A stretch of 35,031 nt of DNA from an uncultured Methanomassiliicoccus sp. (GCA_905203995.1 CAJKXZ010000013.1:1-35031), one strand, 5' to 3'. Shown: positions 7,665 through 16,462, counted from the stretch's first letter. Notes: generated by a model not told the origin, from the letters alone. Translations and numbers: made by a program.

Positions 7665-8546
7665 TCACACTTCGCGGTTTCCTGCAGCATACTCATTCAT
7701 GCAAACATCCAGTACTTCTCTTACCGGCTGGGTAAGAGCCTGTTCGTATTGACAGCGCCATTGCACTTCACGGCTCATTTCGCCATCGACGACGCCATCC
7801 ACCGTTTCACCGCTGGCAATGGGGTTGTCATTTTGGAGCAGATATGCAGCTAAATTATAGGCGTGGTTTACTACCCAGTTAGGATCCATTCCGTGGAAAT
7901 GGTATTGCAGATCGGGTAAAAACAAGGTACTCATACCTACGGTATCGATCAACATATCTTCCGTATCTTGAATGTTGAAGAAGCGGACGTTGACACCAAA
8001 GCGGATGAAACGGTCAGTACCGGTGAGGGAGCACTCACGTACCTCCGTTGCAAGCAACAGTTTGCCGCAGTTCTGAAAGTAGAACGCTTCGCAGGTGGGA
8101 TATAATTCCGCGAGCGCGGCTAGAAAATCCATATCGAGATTAGCTCTTTCCTGGAGGGGAAGTGCCGCGGCTAGCATGTCGATCGCCGTCACCTGGTAGC
8201 GACATTCTTGAAAGATGCGCTCCCGGTCTTCCTGACAGTCCCACATTTGGCTAATGAGAAAATCATCAATGTTCTTGCTTTCAAAAGGCGAACAGGCCGT
8301 GATCATCAATTGCACGGGAACTTTACCATCTTTGAATTCTGCGAGATGTTCCAGTGCCGCAAAACCGGCAGTTTTCTCATCGTGACAAAAACATTCTACC
8401 GCGCCGACTTGTCGTTCCATGGCGGCTTTCATTTGCACCTTGTCCGGCATGGCCACCGGGTCTTTGAATAACATCTGAATAATGAAAGGGCCGCCGGGCC
8501 GAGGACCCTCATCGGCTAGATTTTGTTGGAATACTTCGGCACTCAT
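7665..8546 (-). CDS. DUF4261-like protein of the immunity-type island
   Basis: 293 residues, acidic and soluble, with no signal peptide or membrane segment. The layout fits DUF4261: an N-terminal block with GGPFIIQMLF, a middle with QLMITACSPFESKNIDDF, then GMSTLFLPDLQYHFHGMDPN, and a C-terminal IASGETVDGVVDG ... WRCQYEQAL. Proteins with this domain occur in bacterial loci rich in SUKH and SUFU genes; the molecular function is unknown. AGAGGAT precedes the ATG. The upstream SUFU gene ends only 14 bases away. It is the last gene of a five-gene minus-strand cluster. The family name is recalled, not searched. Confidence 0.6.
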   Translation of the reverse strand: MSAEVFQQNLADEGPRPGGPFIIQMLFKDPVAMPDKVQMKAAMERQVGAVECFCHDEKTAGFAALEHLAEFKDGKVPVQLMITACSPFESKNIDDFLISQMWDCQEDRERIFQECRYQVTAIDMLAAALPLQERANLDMDFLAALAELYPTCEAFYFQNCGKLLLATEVRECSLTGTDRFIRFGVNVRFFNIQDTEDMLIDTVGMSTLFLPDLQYHFHGMDPNWVVNHAYNLAAYLLQNDNPIASGETVDGVVDGEMSREVQWRCQYEQALTQPVREVLDVCMNEYAAGNREV

Positions 8547-8560
8547 GCATATCCTCTTGC

Positions 8561-9601
8561 TTATTCAATGACTTCCAGCACCTTTCCGTTTTGGTCAGTA
8601 ATCTCTGTGGGTACTAATTCAATTGTCAAGGGGAAGCTGGACAGCGGATAAACTCCTGTGTGACGTTGGAGCACCATGCATAATTCTGCCAATGTCTGTT
8701 CCGGCAGGGAGAGGATGAGAAGATCATCCTCTACGGTAGCTGCGGCGTCTCCCGGCAGAAATTGTATGGCAACTTCCGCACCATAGAGATAGAGATCGCG
8801 GCCCTTGCCGACTCGGGCGCGGAGCATATTACTCAACGTCCGCCCATGGCCTACACCCAGACAGAGGTAAGCCCGCTCTTCTTCTAACGCCATTTCCACT
8901 TTGTCAATGTACAGATAACTGGTAGAGGAACCGTCCTCTTCCATGCCGGTTTGCCACGTTTCCTGGAAAGCCGCATTCTCCATTTGTGATGAACGTGCGA
9001 GATCGGTGATGCAGAGGGGGAGATTTTTCTCCAGCGCAGCTAAAAATTTCTCACCATTCCAGCACATCAAGGCATCCATTTCATCACTGGTGATGCCTAC
9101 TGCCTGTAAGAATCGCAGGTGACCGTTACGCGTATCCAGTTCACCCATTTCCGGATCTCTCCGGAAACCGAGGGCGGTGATTTTAGTATCTGTTTCTAAG
9201 GCAATAGGGCCGTTGCAGTTGATGTGGTGGCCGGGACCAAAGACATTGCCGGTGGAGAAAACATAGCGGGCGAGATTTTGCAGAAGGTTCACCGGCCAGG
9301 CGGGAGGTTCCTCTTCTGGACCGCGTTTGAGCCGGAAAGTCAGTTCAAAACCATAGCCGCTTTCTGCTTCATTGTCGCTTTCTTTTTCATAAAGTTCAGA
9401 AAAGCCGTAAGTGATGTAGTGCCAGTGAGGGATGCCCCGTTCACTTTTCCAAACTTCCACGCCATCCAGCGGGTCATTGCCACCTAAGGCATAAGGAATA
9501 ACCGTTCGGTAAAAAAGACCCTCCTGGCCGGGGTATAATTTTTGTGCAGTACCGGCAATGGCATCAAAGCCTGCTTGTTCAACGTCTTCTGTATCACTCA
9601 T
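8561..9601 (-). CDS. Suppressor-of-fused (SUFU) domain protein
   Basis: 346 residues. Residues ~15-200 match the SUFU fold: LYPGQEG, PLDGVEVWK, PHWHYITYGFSELYEK, GFELTFRLKR, WPVNLLQNLARYVF and FGPGHHINCNGPI. The remaining ~145 residues hold a second alpha/beta unit (ITDLARSSQMEN onward). Animal SUFU regulates Hedgehog signalling. Bacterial SUFU proteins are thought to be immunity proteins of polymorphic-toxin systems, and that role is the working inference here. AAGGAGAG precedes the ATG. It is 12 bases from its upstream neighbour, so cotranscription is almost certain. A bacterial origin is likely. Confidence 0.88.
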   Translation of the reverse strand: MSDTEDVEQAGFDAIAGTAQKLYPGQEGLFYRTVIPYALGGNDPLDGVEVWKSERGIPHWHYITYGFSELYEKESDNEAESGYGFELTFRLKRGPEEEPPAWPVNLLQNLARYVFSTGNVFGPGHHINCNGPIALETDTKITALGFRRDPEMGELDTRNGHLRFLQAVGITSDEMDALMCWNGEKFLAALEKNLPLCITDLARSSQMENAAFQETWQTGMEEDGSSTSYLYIDKVEMALEEERAYLCLGVGHGRTLSNMLRARVGKGRDLYLYGAEVAIQFLPGDAAATVEDDLLILSLPEQTLAELCMVLQRHTGVYPLSSFPLTIELVPTEITDQNGKVLEVIE

Positions 9602-9613
9602 GAAACTCTCTCC

Positions 9614-10393
9614 TTAGTAATCCAATAGGATGGGAACCTGCTGTTCTTCTGCAAAGATTAAGGCCTGATAAAACAGAGAGAACGCAAACTTTGCCAGAGA
9701 TTCCGTATCATAGGCAATATTTTCCCCTGTTTCGGACTTGACGAACACTCCATCGGGACCTACTTCGCCATCCACTGGGTAACCTTCAGTCTGACTCCAT
9801 TTGCGAATGGTATCTTCATCTGCCTGCCAGGCCCAGGAATTCAGTTTTTCTAATTCATTGCGCAGACCACCGATGGTGCCGATAATCGTTTGCTGGCCGG
9901 TAGGCAGCGGCCCTTGAAACAGAAAACTGTCAGCTAACGGTATCCACCAGGTAGCGCCCCGGAAGAGTGACCAGACCTGCTCTTCTTCCTCAGACAGTTT
10001 CTTAATCAAAGGGTGTTCGATAAAGTCCCAATCCTTGGCAACGGTCGCCGGTATCGGTTCATCATAAGCATGGCAGGCAGCCACTAAGAGCATAGCTCCC
10101 AAAGCATCCCAGTCCGGCTTATCGGTGTAATATGGTTTTTCATTATCTTCTGGCCAGGGCGCATAGGGCTCTTGATCAGGCTGCGTAACTGCTGCCAGAA
10201 TCTGATCGCGCCACTCTTCTACGAGGGCTTGGATTTCAGCAGGGGACATTTCCTCTTCATCTGCTGAAACATCTCCTGCGGGAGTAATGCGGTTGAAGGT
10301 GTATCCGTTCTCTTCCGCCCATTGTTGAACAGCGGTTTTCCAGTTGTGTGCATAGTAGCGGGTTAGTGTCCCAGCGTAGATGTCAAGTCCCAT
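9614..10393 (-). CDS. Conserved unknown protein of the immunity-type island
   Basis: 259 residues starting MGLDIYAGTLTRYY. It is very acidic and Trp-rich (WAWQADEDTI, GATWWIPLADSF) with no signal peptide or membrane segment. I do not recognise a named domain, though proteins with this N-terminus seem familiar from gut Firmicutes loci with SUKH and SUFU genes. A GGGGGAGG ribosome site precedes the ATG. It lies 12 bases from the SUFU gene and 55 bases after the large TPR/SUKH gene. A role in the same immunity-like process is inferred from position only. Confidence 0.6.
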   Translation of the reverse strand: MGLDIYAGTLTRYYAHNWKTAVQQWAEENGYTFNRITPAGDVSADEEEMSPAEIQALVEEWRDQILAAVTQPDQEPYAPWPEDNEKPYYTDKPDWDALGAMLLVAACHAYDEPIPATVAKDWDFIEHPLIKKLSEEEEQVWSLFRGATWWIPLADSFLFQGPLPTGQQTIIGTIGGLRNELEKLNSWAWQADEDTIRKWSQTEGYPVDGEVGPDGVFVKSETGENIAYDTESLAKFAFSLFYQALIFAEEQQVPILLDY

Positions 10394-10448
10394 AATTTTC
10401 CTCCCCCATTCTTGGTGCTCTTTTATCCAGTTTTCTTCAGGTATCCGG

Positions 10449-13382
10449 CTAGCTCTTCTTTAATAACTCTGCTTTGGCCGCAGCCGAAAGAGCCAGGGCA
10501 CCATTTTGTTCTAGAATAAAACCAGCTTCTTTACGCTGGCGCAGCCAATCGGTAATGAAACTCGGCCCATAACCTCCTGTGGAAAAGCCCTCAGCGAGGG
10601 CGATCAGACGAGGATAAATCTCCAGATATTCTTCTTCTGTCACGCCCGGATGGGCATTTTCATAGAGCCAAAACTGCAGGTCATAGAGGTGGAAGGAAGT
10701 TTCATCATCGTGCAGGGCGAAAAAGCCCTTTTCCTCTACAATCTGCGCTGCCGTCTCCCGGATCCACCGCTCTGCTGTTGGGGGCTCATCACTCTTTTGG
10801 CACAACTCTTTTAACATGGGTGAAAAGGGGGCAGTTTTCACCTTCTCTAGTTCTTCTGCTTTCCGCTCCTCTGGGTCCTCTTGGTATTCTCCCTCATTTA
10901 CCAGACCGCGGATGAACTCCTCGAAACTGTCCGCCAGCGGGGTGATATCGTAGTCATACTCCTGGTCAATATGCACCACCTTGGGTTCCCCCTGGGGACC
11001 GCACTCCCGGTAGTCCAAAAAGATCATATCATGTCCCGCAGAGGGGCAGTCGCAGATGGCTACGCCGATGGCCGGATACTCCCATTCATCAATCATGAAC
11101 TGACTGCCCAGACTTCCGCACAGGGAGTAATCTTTTTCCCGCCCGATGCCGAAGATACCATTGATCGCAATATGATCCTCTGCCCAACTGGTCGGGGTGT
11201 CGGTGGGGAAGCGGTTGTTGACGGGCATACCGCCGTTGTGCTGTTTCATCAGCCAGATGTAGGAAGCTGGCAGCTTGTAACCTAACTCCTGCTCTATGCT
11301 AGCAATCAGTTCATCTGAAGGCGGGTCGCAGACATAGGCTTTCCGTGCGTACTCATTATCGTCCCAGAAGTTAGTAAAATCAAATCCTACAAAGGGCACA
11401 CCAGAAGTTGCAGCTTTAGTTTTATTTTTCCTTTCTGCTCTGCGTTGCTTCTTTTCTAATTCTTGCTGGCATTCCCGGATGACTCCTTGGGCACACTTGT
11501 CATCAGGGTCCAGCTCCGCCCACCGCTGGGCATAGGGAATGGCTTTCTCCTCATCCGGCAGATACTGATAAGCGTAAGCCATCCGCATATTCCATTCCGC
11601 TTTGTTCTCGCCCTCGGCCCGGACAGATTCCAAGATGTCAAGGGCGCGCAGGAGTACGCGGGTACCCTCCTCACGGGGAGTCCCTTCGTCATGGTCGCCG
11701 ATAATGGCATAGTTCTCCAAGGCCCGCGTCAGCGCGTAGGCGGCGCGGTAGTCCCACAGCTCCTCGGGGATGGTCTCCAGCACCTTGATGCACCGCGTAT
11801 ACTCATCGGCGTCATTCCACTGTTCCAGCTGCCGGTAGAAAGTATCAGCGTTTTCCGGGGTGTAGGGAATGTATTCCAGTTTCTCCAATGACTCCGCTTC
11901 CTTCTCTTCTTCATCCTTGCTGACCAGAGGAACTGTGGCCGCCTCCCAGCGAAACACATGGAAGTTTGCCCAGGCCAGGGGACTGTCCTCAAAGAAGTCC
12001 TTTGCTGCGTTTAAAACGGCGGGCAGATCCCAAGCGATGAAATCGAGATACCCGCAGTAGATACCGGAAGCCCCGCCAATCAGGGTCAGGGCTTCTTCAC
12101 CGGCCTGTTGAAGCAGTGACTCCTCCAGCGCGTCTCGGAAAGCAAAGATCTGTTGAGTTCTATCCTCGCCGTCAAAACTATCCAGTGGGTAGCACAGGAA
12201 ACCCGCCACCACGCCGTCTGCATGGAGATCATCCATGTAGTCGTTCTCATTGTTTAGATATCCGTTGATGAAAGCTGGGCAGTTCGTAGAACCAGCGATG
12301 ACATCTAACCGCCAGTTGGCCTCTGGGTCCTCGTCGGGCTTCATCTGGTAGCCGGTGTAGCTGTTCTCTAGATAGTTGCTTGCGTCGGTAGAAATGTCTA
12401 GTCCCATTTCTTCTAGAGTCCTCGGCAGTTGGTCGAGCAGAATGGATGGCTCTTCCGGGCATTCCTGCACTACTTCAAATTGATTGATATAGCGCATAGC
12501 GGGAATCTCGCCCAGTACCTGATCGGTGATGGTGTAGAGCATCCACTCTGCCTGAGCTTCATTTTCCTGCAGCAGAGGGAGCAGCTTTTCGCAGTACAAG
12601 GTCAAACCCACGCTGTGTTCATCCAGCCTTTCTACCCAGACTTGCACGTCTTTGCCGGAGAGCTCCCAGCCATCCAGTCGCAGGGCAAAACCGCCGGACC
12701 GTTGGCGGCCTACCAGAATGTTCCAGTGCTCCAGGACGGAGGCCGGAGCGCGGCGCTGAAAATAAACCAGCTCAAACAGCTTGACTTTATTTCCTTCCGG
12801 GGTGAGAATCAGTTCATACTTCTCCCCGTTGAAGCCCATCTCAAAACAAACATCCTCAAAGGCGATGTGCAGTATTTCGTTGCATTGTGCGATTAATTCT
12901 TCGCCCCGCTTATGGTTTTTGTCCGCGTCCATAAAGCGGCGCAGCTCTACCTCGTTTTCAACGAATGCTGCCCACGCCTTGGCCGTCCGCACCCGGAAGT
13001 TCTCCTTAAATCGGGGCAGAGCTAGTCGGTTCTCACATTCTTCGATAAACGACCGAGTCTCTTCGTCGCCAGGGCGGTCTTCCAGCGCCTGCTCAAAGTA
13101 GCGCAGGGCGGGTCCTTCCTGATCTAAATAGTAATAGGCATAGGCTATGCGAAAGTTCCAGCGGTGGTCGCCCTGAAAATACGCCTCATGGGGCATCAGC
13201 AGCGAGATGGCCTTGCGGAACAGTTCCTTGTCCTCTGGGTCTGCCTGGTTGTTGTAAGCCCGCGCTAATTCCATATCCATCTCGGGGGTACGCTCACCGG
13301 CAGGGATAGCCTCCAGAGCGTCGATGATCTTCTGGTATTCTTCGTGCTCATGCCAGATCTGGCATTGTTCTAGTATCTCCAT
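10449..13382 (-). CDS. Giant duplicated-TPR / SUKH (SMI1-KNR4) protein
   Basis: 977 residues. Approximate order: TPR-like unit 1-125; an unassigned alpha/beta region ~135-500 (FFELVYFQRR-type and GGFALRLDGWEL blocks); an acidic linker; a second TPR-like unit ~515-640; a basic linker (KKQRRAERKNK); a SUKH-1 domain ~680-815 with LGYKLPASYIWLMKQHNGG, INGIFGIG and DCPSAGHDMIFLDYR; and a C-terminal helical unit to 977. The two TPR units share EYxxxIxxLExIP, WNxRxAYAYxYLxxE and xECxxxL, so the protein contains an internal duplication. SUKH is a widespread immunity domain against nuclease and other toxins. GGAGG precedes the ATG. It is by far the largest gene in the window. Confidence 0.85.
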   Translation of the reverse strand: MEILEQCQIWHEHEEYQKIIDALEAIPAGERTPEMDMELARAYNNQADPEDKELFRKAISLLMPHEAYFQGDHRWNFRIAYAYYYLDQEGPALRYFEQALEDRPGDEETRSFIEECENRLALPRFKENFRVRTAKAWAAFVENEVELRRFMDADKNHKRGEELIAQCNEILHIAFEDVCFEMGFNGEKYELILTPEGNKVKLFELVYFQRRAPASVLEHWNILVGRQRSGGFALRLDGWELSGKDVQVWVERLDEHSVGLTLYCEKLLPLLQENEAQAEWMLYTITDQVLGEIPAMRYINQFEVVQECPEEPSILLDQLPRTLEEMGLDISTDASNYLENSYTGYQMKPDEDPEANWRLDVIAGSTNCPAFINGYLNNENDYMDDLHADGVVAGFLCYPLDSFDGEDRTQQIFAFRDALEESLLQQAGEEALTLIGGASGIYCGYLDFIAWDLPAVLNAAKDFFEDSPLAWANFHVFRWEAATVPLVSKDEEEKEAESLEKLEYIPYTPENADTFYRQLEQWNDADEYTRCIKVLETIPEELWDYRAAYALTRALENYAIIGDHDEGTPREEGTRVLLRALDILESVRAEGENKAEWNMRMAYAYQYLPDEEKAIPYAQRWAELDPDDKCAQGVIRECQQELEKKQRRAERKNKTKAATSGVPFVGFDFTNFWDDNEYARKAYVCDPPSDELIASIEQELGYKLPASYIWLMKQHNGGMPVNNRFPTDTPTSWAEDHIAINGIFGIGREKDYSLCGSLGSQFMIDEWEYPAIGVAICDCPSAGHDMIFLDYRECGPQGEPKVVHIDQEYDYDITPLADSFEEFIRGLVNEGEYQEDPEERKAEELEKVKTAPFSPMLKELCQKSDEPPTAERWIRETAAQIVEEKGFFALHDDETSFHLYDLQFWLYENAHPGVTEEEYLEIYPRLIALAEGFSTGGYGPSFITDWLRQRKEAGFILEQNGALALSAAAKAELLKKS

Positions 13383-13414
13383 GTCTGCTTCCTCCTTTGA
13401 GTTATGTCATCTTC

Positions 13415-14374
13415 TTAATCTACCCGAATCACTGGTCGATAAAAATCATAATCACCGTTCAGTTTTTGATCTTCCTGGACTTCTGGCTTACAGTGGGGCG
13501 AGCAGGGTAGATAACCTAATACTGGTCCCAGGCCGCCGCAGATATTGCAACCGCCGTCACCGCCACAGGTAGTGAGAACGTCTGCGTCGATCACTTCCCG
13601 CCGGTAAGGATCATAAGCAATCGATAAACCGAAAAAGTTGGCTTCTTCCAAGTCATAAGGGCGCTGGTCCTCTGACATCTCGAAGTGATGCAGATGCAGT
13701 CCATAATCGATACGGTCTCCCCAGGGGAACAGCGTCCGGCATCCGCCGCCGCAGAGGTAGGACCACTCATCTGCCGTGGGCAGGGAAAGCCCCTGCTCCT
13801 GAAGGGTTTGTTTGAATTGGCAATAATCCACCTCATGGTAGAGGTAAGCCTGCCAGCGATCGCCGTCTCGGTCAAAGCGGGCACATCTCACCAGGTTGAG
13901 ACTTTCTCCCTCGGCGGCGGCAAATTCCTGAAATTCCTTCATCCAGTTTGGATGAGCAGTCAGTCGGGGATCATCCAGCATCACTGGCTCCCAGCCGATT
14001 TCTTCCAGCTTACGGCCCACCAGCAAGGGCGAGATGGTAATCTGCCGGACAGGGGTCATCAGTTCCTGAATAAAATCTTCAAGAGAACCTTCATACTCAT
14101 ATTCCTCAAAGACCGCCTCCAGTTCTGCTAAATTGTCTTCACTCATTCCGCTGGCAAAGTGATCCCAGCCCAGGGTAACGGTATCACCCGGGACAAAAAC
14201 ATATTCGCGATTAGCTCGTTCAAAAACACCAGTGGTACAACTTTGGCCCCATCGCGAAAAGATATAGAGATCTTTAAAATGCAAATCATAACGATCTGCC
14301 AGAGTCTGCATTAATGTCCGTTTATCAGCTATCTTCAGCCTATTAAATTGAGGACGCAGAAACCGTTCATCCAT
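13415..14374 (-). CDS. FGE/SUMF1-fold protein with Cys-rich tail
   Basis: 319 residues from the ATG at 14374, chosen because AAGGAG lies eight bases upstream; the frame continues seven codons further without a site. The C-terminal half resembles formylglycine-generating enzyme/C-type-lectin folds: LPTADEWSYLCGGG, LFPWGD, NFFGLSIA, and the final DFYRPVIRV. In between is a compact cysteine cluster (CGGDGGCNICGG ... LPCSPHC) suggestive of metal binding. True FGE activity is unproven. The N-terminal ~150 residues are unknown. It is the first gene of the five-gene cluster, 32 bases before the TPR/SUKH gene. Confidence 0.6.
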   Translation of the reverse strand: MDERFLRPQFNRLKIADKRTLMQTLADRYDLHFKDLYIFSRWGQSCTTGVFERANREYVFVPGDTVTLGWDHFASGMSEDNLAELEAVFEEYEYEGSLEDFIQELMTPVRQITISPLLVGRKLEEIGWEPVMLDDPRLTAHPNWMKEFQEFAAAEGESLNLVRCARFDRDGDRWQAYLYHEVDYCQFKQTLQEQGLSLPTADEWSYLCGGGCRTLFPWGDRIDYGLHLHHFEMSEDQRPYDLEEANFFGLSIAYDPYRREVIDADVLTTCGGDGGCNICGGLGPVLGYLPCSPHCKPEVQEDQKLNGDYDFYRPVIRVD

Positions 14375-14520
14375 TACTTTCACTCCTTCGCTCAAGACAA
14401 TCTTTCTTTCCGCTGTGGGAAAAATCCCCTGCAGTATAACACCAGAGCCAGCATTAATCCTTACGAAATCACGCTGGTGATCAGAGAATGCTGTAGCCTA
14501 GATGCCTGATCAGTGAGTAA

Positions 14521-14931
14521 TCATTTCATTTTTTCTTGACACTCACTGCACTCGCGGTCGTGAAGGGAGATAATGCCGCCGCATTTAAGGCAGGTGTACT
14601 TCTTTTTCTGATTTTCCATAAACTGCTCAATGCCCAATTCTTGAACAAATGAGCTGTTTTCTATAAGGCTTGCTTGATACCTTTTGTTATAGCTTTTTTC
14701 AAGATTTTTTATCAGCTTACAGGGATAATCTAAACACTCAAAACAATAAGACAATCCTTTGTTTTTGATACAGTCTTTTATCTTACATTTACGACAATGT
14801 TCTGGCTTTCCTGCATCGTTGTTTAAACAACCTGCACAGGGCTTTTGATGATAACAATGTTTGTAGCAAACAAGGCAGTTCATTCCGCAGGGAGCAAACA
14901 TTAGCGTATCAGTTGTTTTGGGCATTTTCAT
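14521..14931 (-). CDS. DUF3795 cysteine-rich zinc-binding protein
   Basis: 136 residues with about 18 cysteines. It contains FAPCGMNCLVCYKHC, CAGCL, CRKCKIKDC, YCFECLDYPC, and a C-terminal zinc ribbon CLKCGG ... CSEC. The opening CG-x-C-x-x-C pattern and ECxxYPC are typical of DUF3795, found in anaerobic bacteria and methanogens. Function is unknown; metal binding is the safe inference. The frame opens at a GTG (14940), but the ATG at 14931 has GGGAG at the right distance (eight bases), so 14931 is preferred. It sits between the immunity-type island and guaAb, 51 bases from the latter. Confidence 0.8.
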   Translation of the reverse strand: MKMPKTTDTLMFAPCGMNCLVCYKHCYHQKPCAGCLNNDAGKPEHCRKCKIKDCIKNKGLSYCFECLDYPCKLIKNLEKSYNKRYQASLIENSSFVQELGIEQFMENQKKKYTCLKCGGIISLHDRECSECQEKMK

Positions 14932-14991
14932 AATGTTCACTCCCTTGTAAGTTTACCGTCGCCTTTTCTGCCAAAGGCAGCCCTGCCCCAT

Positions 14992-15939
14992 TCATTCCCA
15001 TTCAATGGTGGCAGGAGGTTTGTTAGTGACATCATAAACCACGCGGTTAACACTCTGCTTCATTTCCCGTGTGATGCGCATGGAAATTTTGTCAAGCACT
15101 TCATAGGGTATTTTTGAATAAGCGGCACTCATGCCGTCCAGCGATTCTACTGCACGAATGGCAATGGTTTTGCCGTAAGCCCGGTTATCGCCCTGCACCC
15201 CTACTGACTGACAAGGAAGCAGCACCGCGAAATACTGCCAGGGCAGGACCATTTTCCCGTCGGCTGCTGCTTTTTCCAATTCATCTTCAACAATCGCGCA
15301 GGCCTCTCTGACTAGGGCAACATCTTTACGATTAGCTTCGCCGATCACTCTGATCGCCAGAGCAGGACCGGGGAACGGCTGCCTTTCTGAGACTTTGATC
15401 TTCAAAGCTCTTGCTACCTCGCGTACTTCATCTTTATACAGATCATACATCGGTTCAATGACCTTGAGCTGCATATCTTCCGGCAGACCGCCGACATTGT
15501 GGTGGCTTTTGATCGTATCCCGGACGCCGTCGCCGCTTTCAATCCAGTCGGGGGCGATGGTTCCCTGTACTAGGTACTCTGCCTGAAACTCCTTGGCACT
15601 GCGTTCAAAAACTCTGATAAACTTTTCACCAATGATTTTGCGCTTAGTTTCGGGATCGGTGACTCCCTGCAGCGCGGTGTAAAATTCCTCACTGGCATCA
15701 ATGATTTGAAAGTTGACTCCCAGCTCGGTAAGCATTTTGCGCACTTCTTCGTCTTCGCCTTTGCGCATAAAACCGTTGTTAACATAAATGGTCAGCAGAC
15801 GCTCGCCGATGGCCCGGGAGACCAATACTGCCGCTACCGTGCTGTCCACACCGCCGGAGCAGGCGATAATCGCCTTACCGGAGATTTCCTCGCGGAGTTT
15901 GCTGACCGTTTCGTCAATGAACATTTCAGCATTGAACAT
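14992..15939 (-). CDS. guaAB: Archaeal GMP synthetase, PP-ATPase subunit (GuaAb)
   Basis: 315 residues, the normal length of the archaeal stand-alone subunit. It adenylates XMP and aminates it to GMP, receiving ammonia from a separate glutaminase subunit (GuaAa) that is not in this window. Motifs are PP-loop CSGGVDS at 27-33, FMRKGE, KRKIIGEKFI, APDWIESGDG, KSHHNVGGLPED, RQPFPGPALA and C-terminal NKPPATIEWE. AGAGGT precedes the ATG. The first 14 bases overlap the end of purE, so the two purine genes are translationally coupled. It is a second GMP synthetase besides the truncated bacterial-type copy at 2315. Confidence 0.93.
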   Translation of the reverse strand: MFNAEMFIDETVSKLREEISGKAIIACSGGVDSTVAAVLVSRAIGERLLTIYVNNGFMRKGEDEEVRKMLTELGVNFQIIDASEEFYTALQGVTDPETKRKIIGEKFIRVFERSAKEFQAEYLVQGTIAPDWIESGDGVRDTIKSHHNVGGLPEDMQLKVIEPMYDLYKDEVREVARALKIKVSERQPFPGPALAIRVIGEANRKDVALVREACAIVEDELEKAAADGKMVLPWQYFAVLLPCQSVGVQGDNRAYGKTIAIRAVESLDGMSAAYSKIPYEVLDKISMRITREMKQSVNRVVYDVTNKPPATIEWE

Positions 15940-16405
15940 TTTTTGCTACCTCTTCTGAGTCTTTGAGGACATCCTCAGCCATTTTCTGGCGGTAAGCAAC
16001 GAGTTTGTTTTGCAGCTCCTTATCGCCGAGGGCTAAGATTTCCGCAGCCAGTAAGGCAGCATTATCGCCACGGTCCAGACCTACGGAGGCGACCGGGATA
16101 CCACCGGGCATTTGGACAATTGAAAGGATCGCATCAAGGTTAACTTTGCCACTGACCGGCACCCCGATGACTGGTTTCAAAGTAGCCGCGGCAATTACGC
16201 CTGGTAAAGCGGCTGAGAGACCAGCAATCGCAATGAAGACCTCTGCACCACTGTTTTTAGCAAGATCAACAACGCGTTCCGGCGTACGGTGGGCGGAAGC
16301 AACAACAACTTCATAATCAATAGTCAAAGTCTTCAAAATTTTAGCAGCCTTTTCTGCAACAGGCACATCACTCTTGCTGCCTAAAACGATAAGAACGCGG
16401 GGCAT
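15926..16405 (-). CDS. purE: N5-CAIR mutase / AIR carboxylase, PurE
   Basis: 159 residues, full length for PurE. It acts in purine synthesis, forming 4-carboxy-AIR from N5-CAIR (class I) or from AIR and CO2 (class II). The active-site elements are visible: LGSKSD near the N-terminus, SAHRTPERV, and IAGLSAALPGV. The class cannot be settled by eye; no purK is in the window. The ATG has only a distant GAGGG (about 14 bases). A minus-strand TTTTTAATTT box about 30 bases upstream suggests a leaderless or very short-leader transcript. It overlaps guaAb by 14 bases. Confidence 0.92.
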   Translation of the reverse strand: MPRVLIVLGSKSDVPVAEKAAKILKTLTIDYEVVVASAHRTPERVVDLAKNSGAEVFIAIAGLSAALPGVIAAATLKPVIGVPVSGKVNLDAILSIVQMPGGIPVASVGLDRGDNAALLAAEILALGDKELQNKLVAYRQKMAEDVLKDSEEVAKNVQC

Positions 16406-16462
16406 ATGACAAGCACATTCCCTCGCAAATTAAAAAGATTGTGGAAATGGTTTAGAAATCCT

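Noticed and set aside
10881..11285. 134-codon plus-strand open frame
   Set aside because: It lies antisense inside the 977-residue TPR/SUKH gene, whose own protein shows clear domains; no ribosome site or family match.
14478..14512. TGATCAG/CTGATCA inverted repeat after the DUF3795 gene as a terminator
   Set aside because: Seven-base arms separated by a ~21-base loop with no T-run; too weak.
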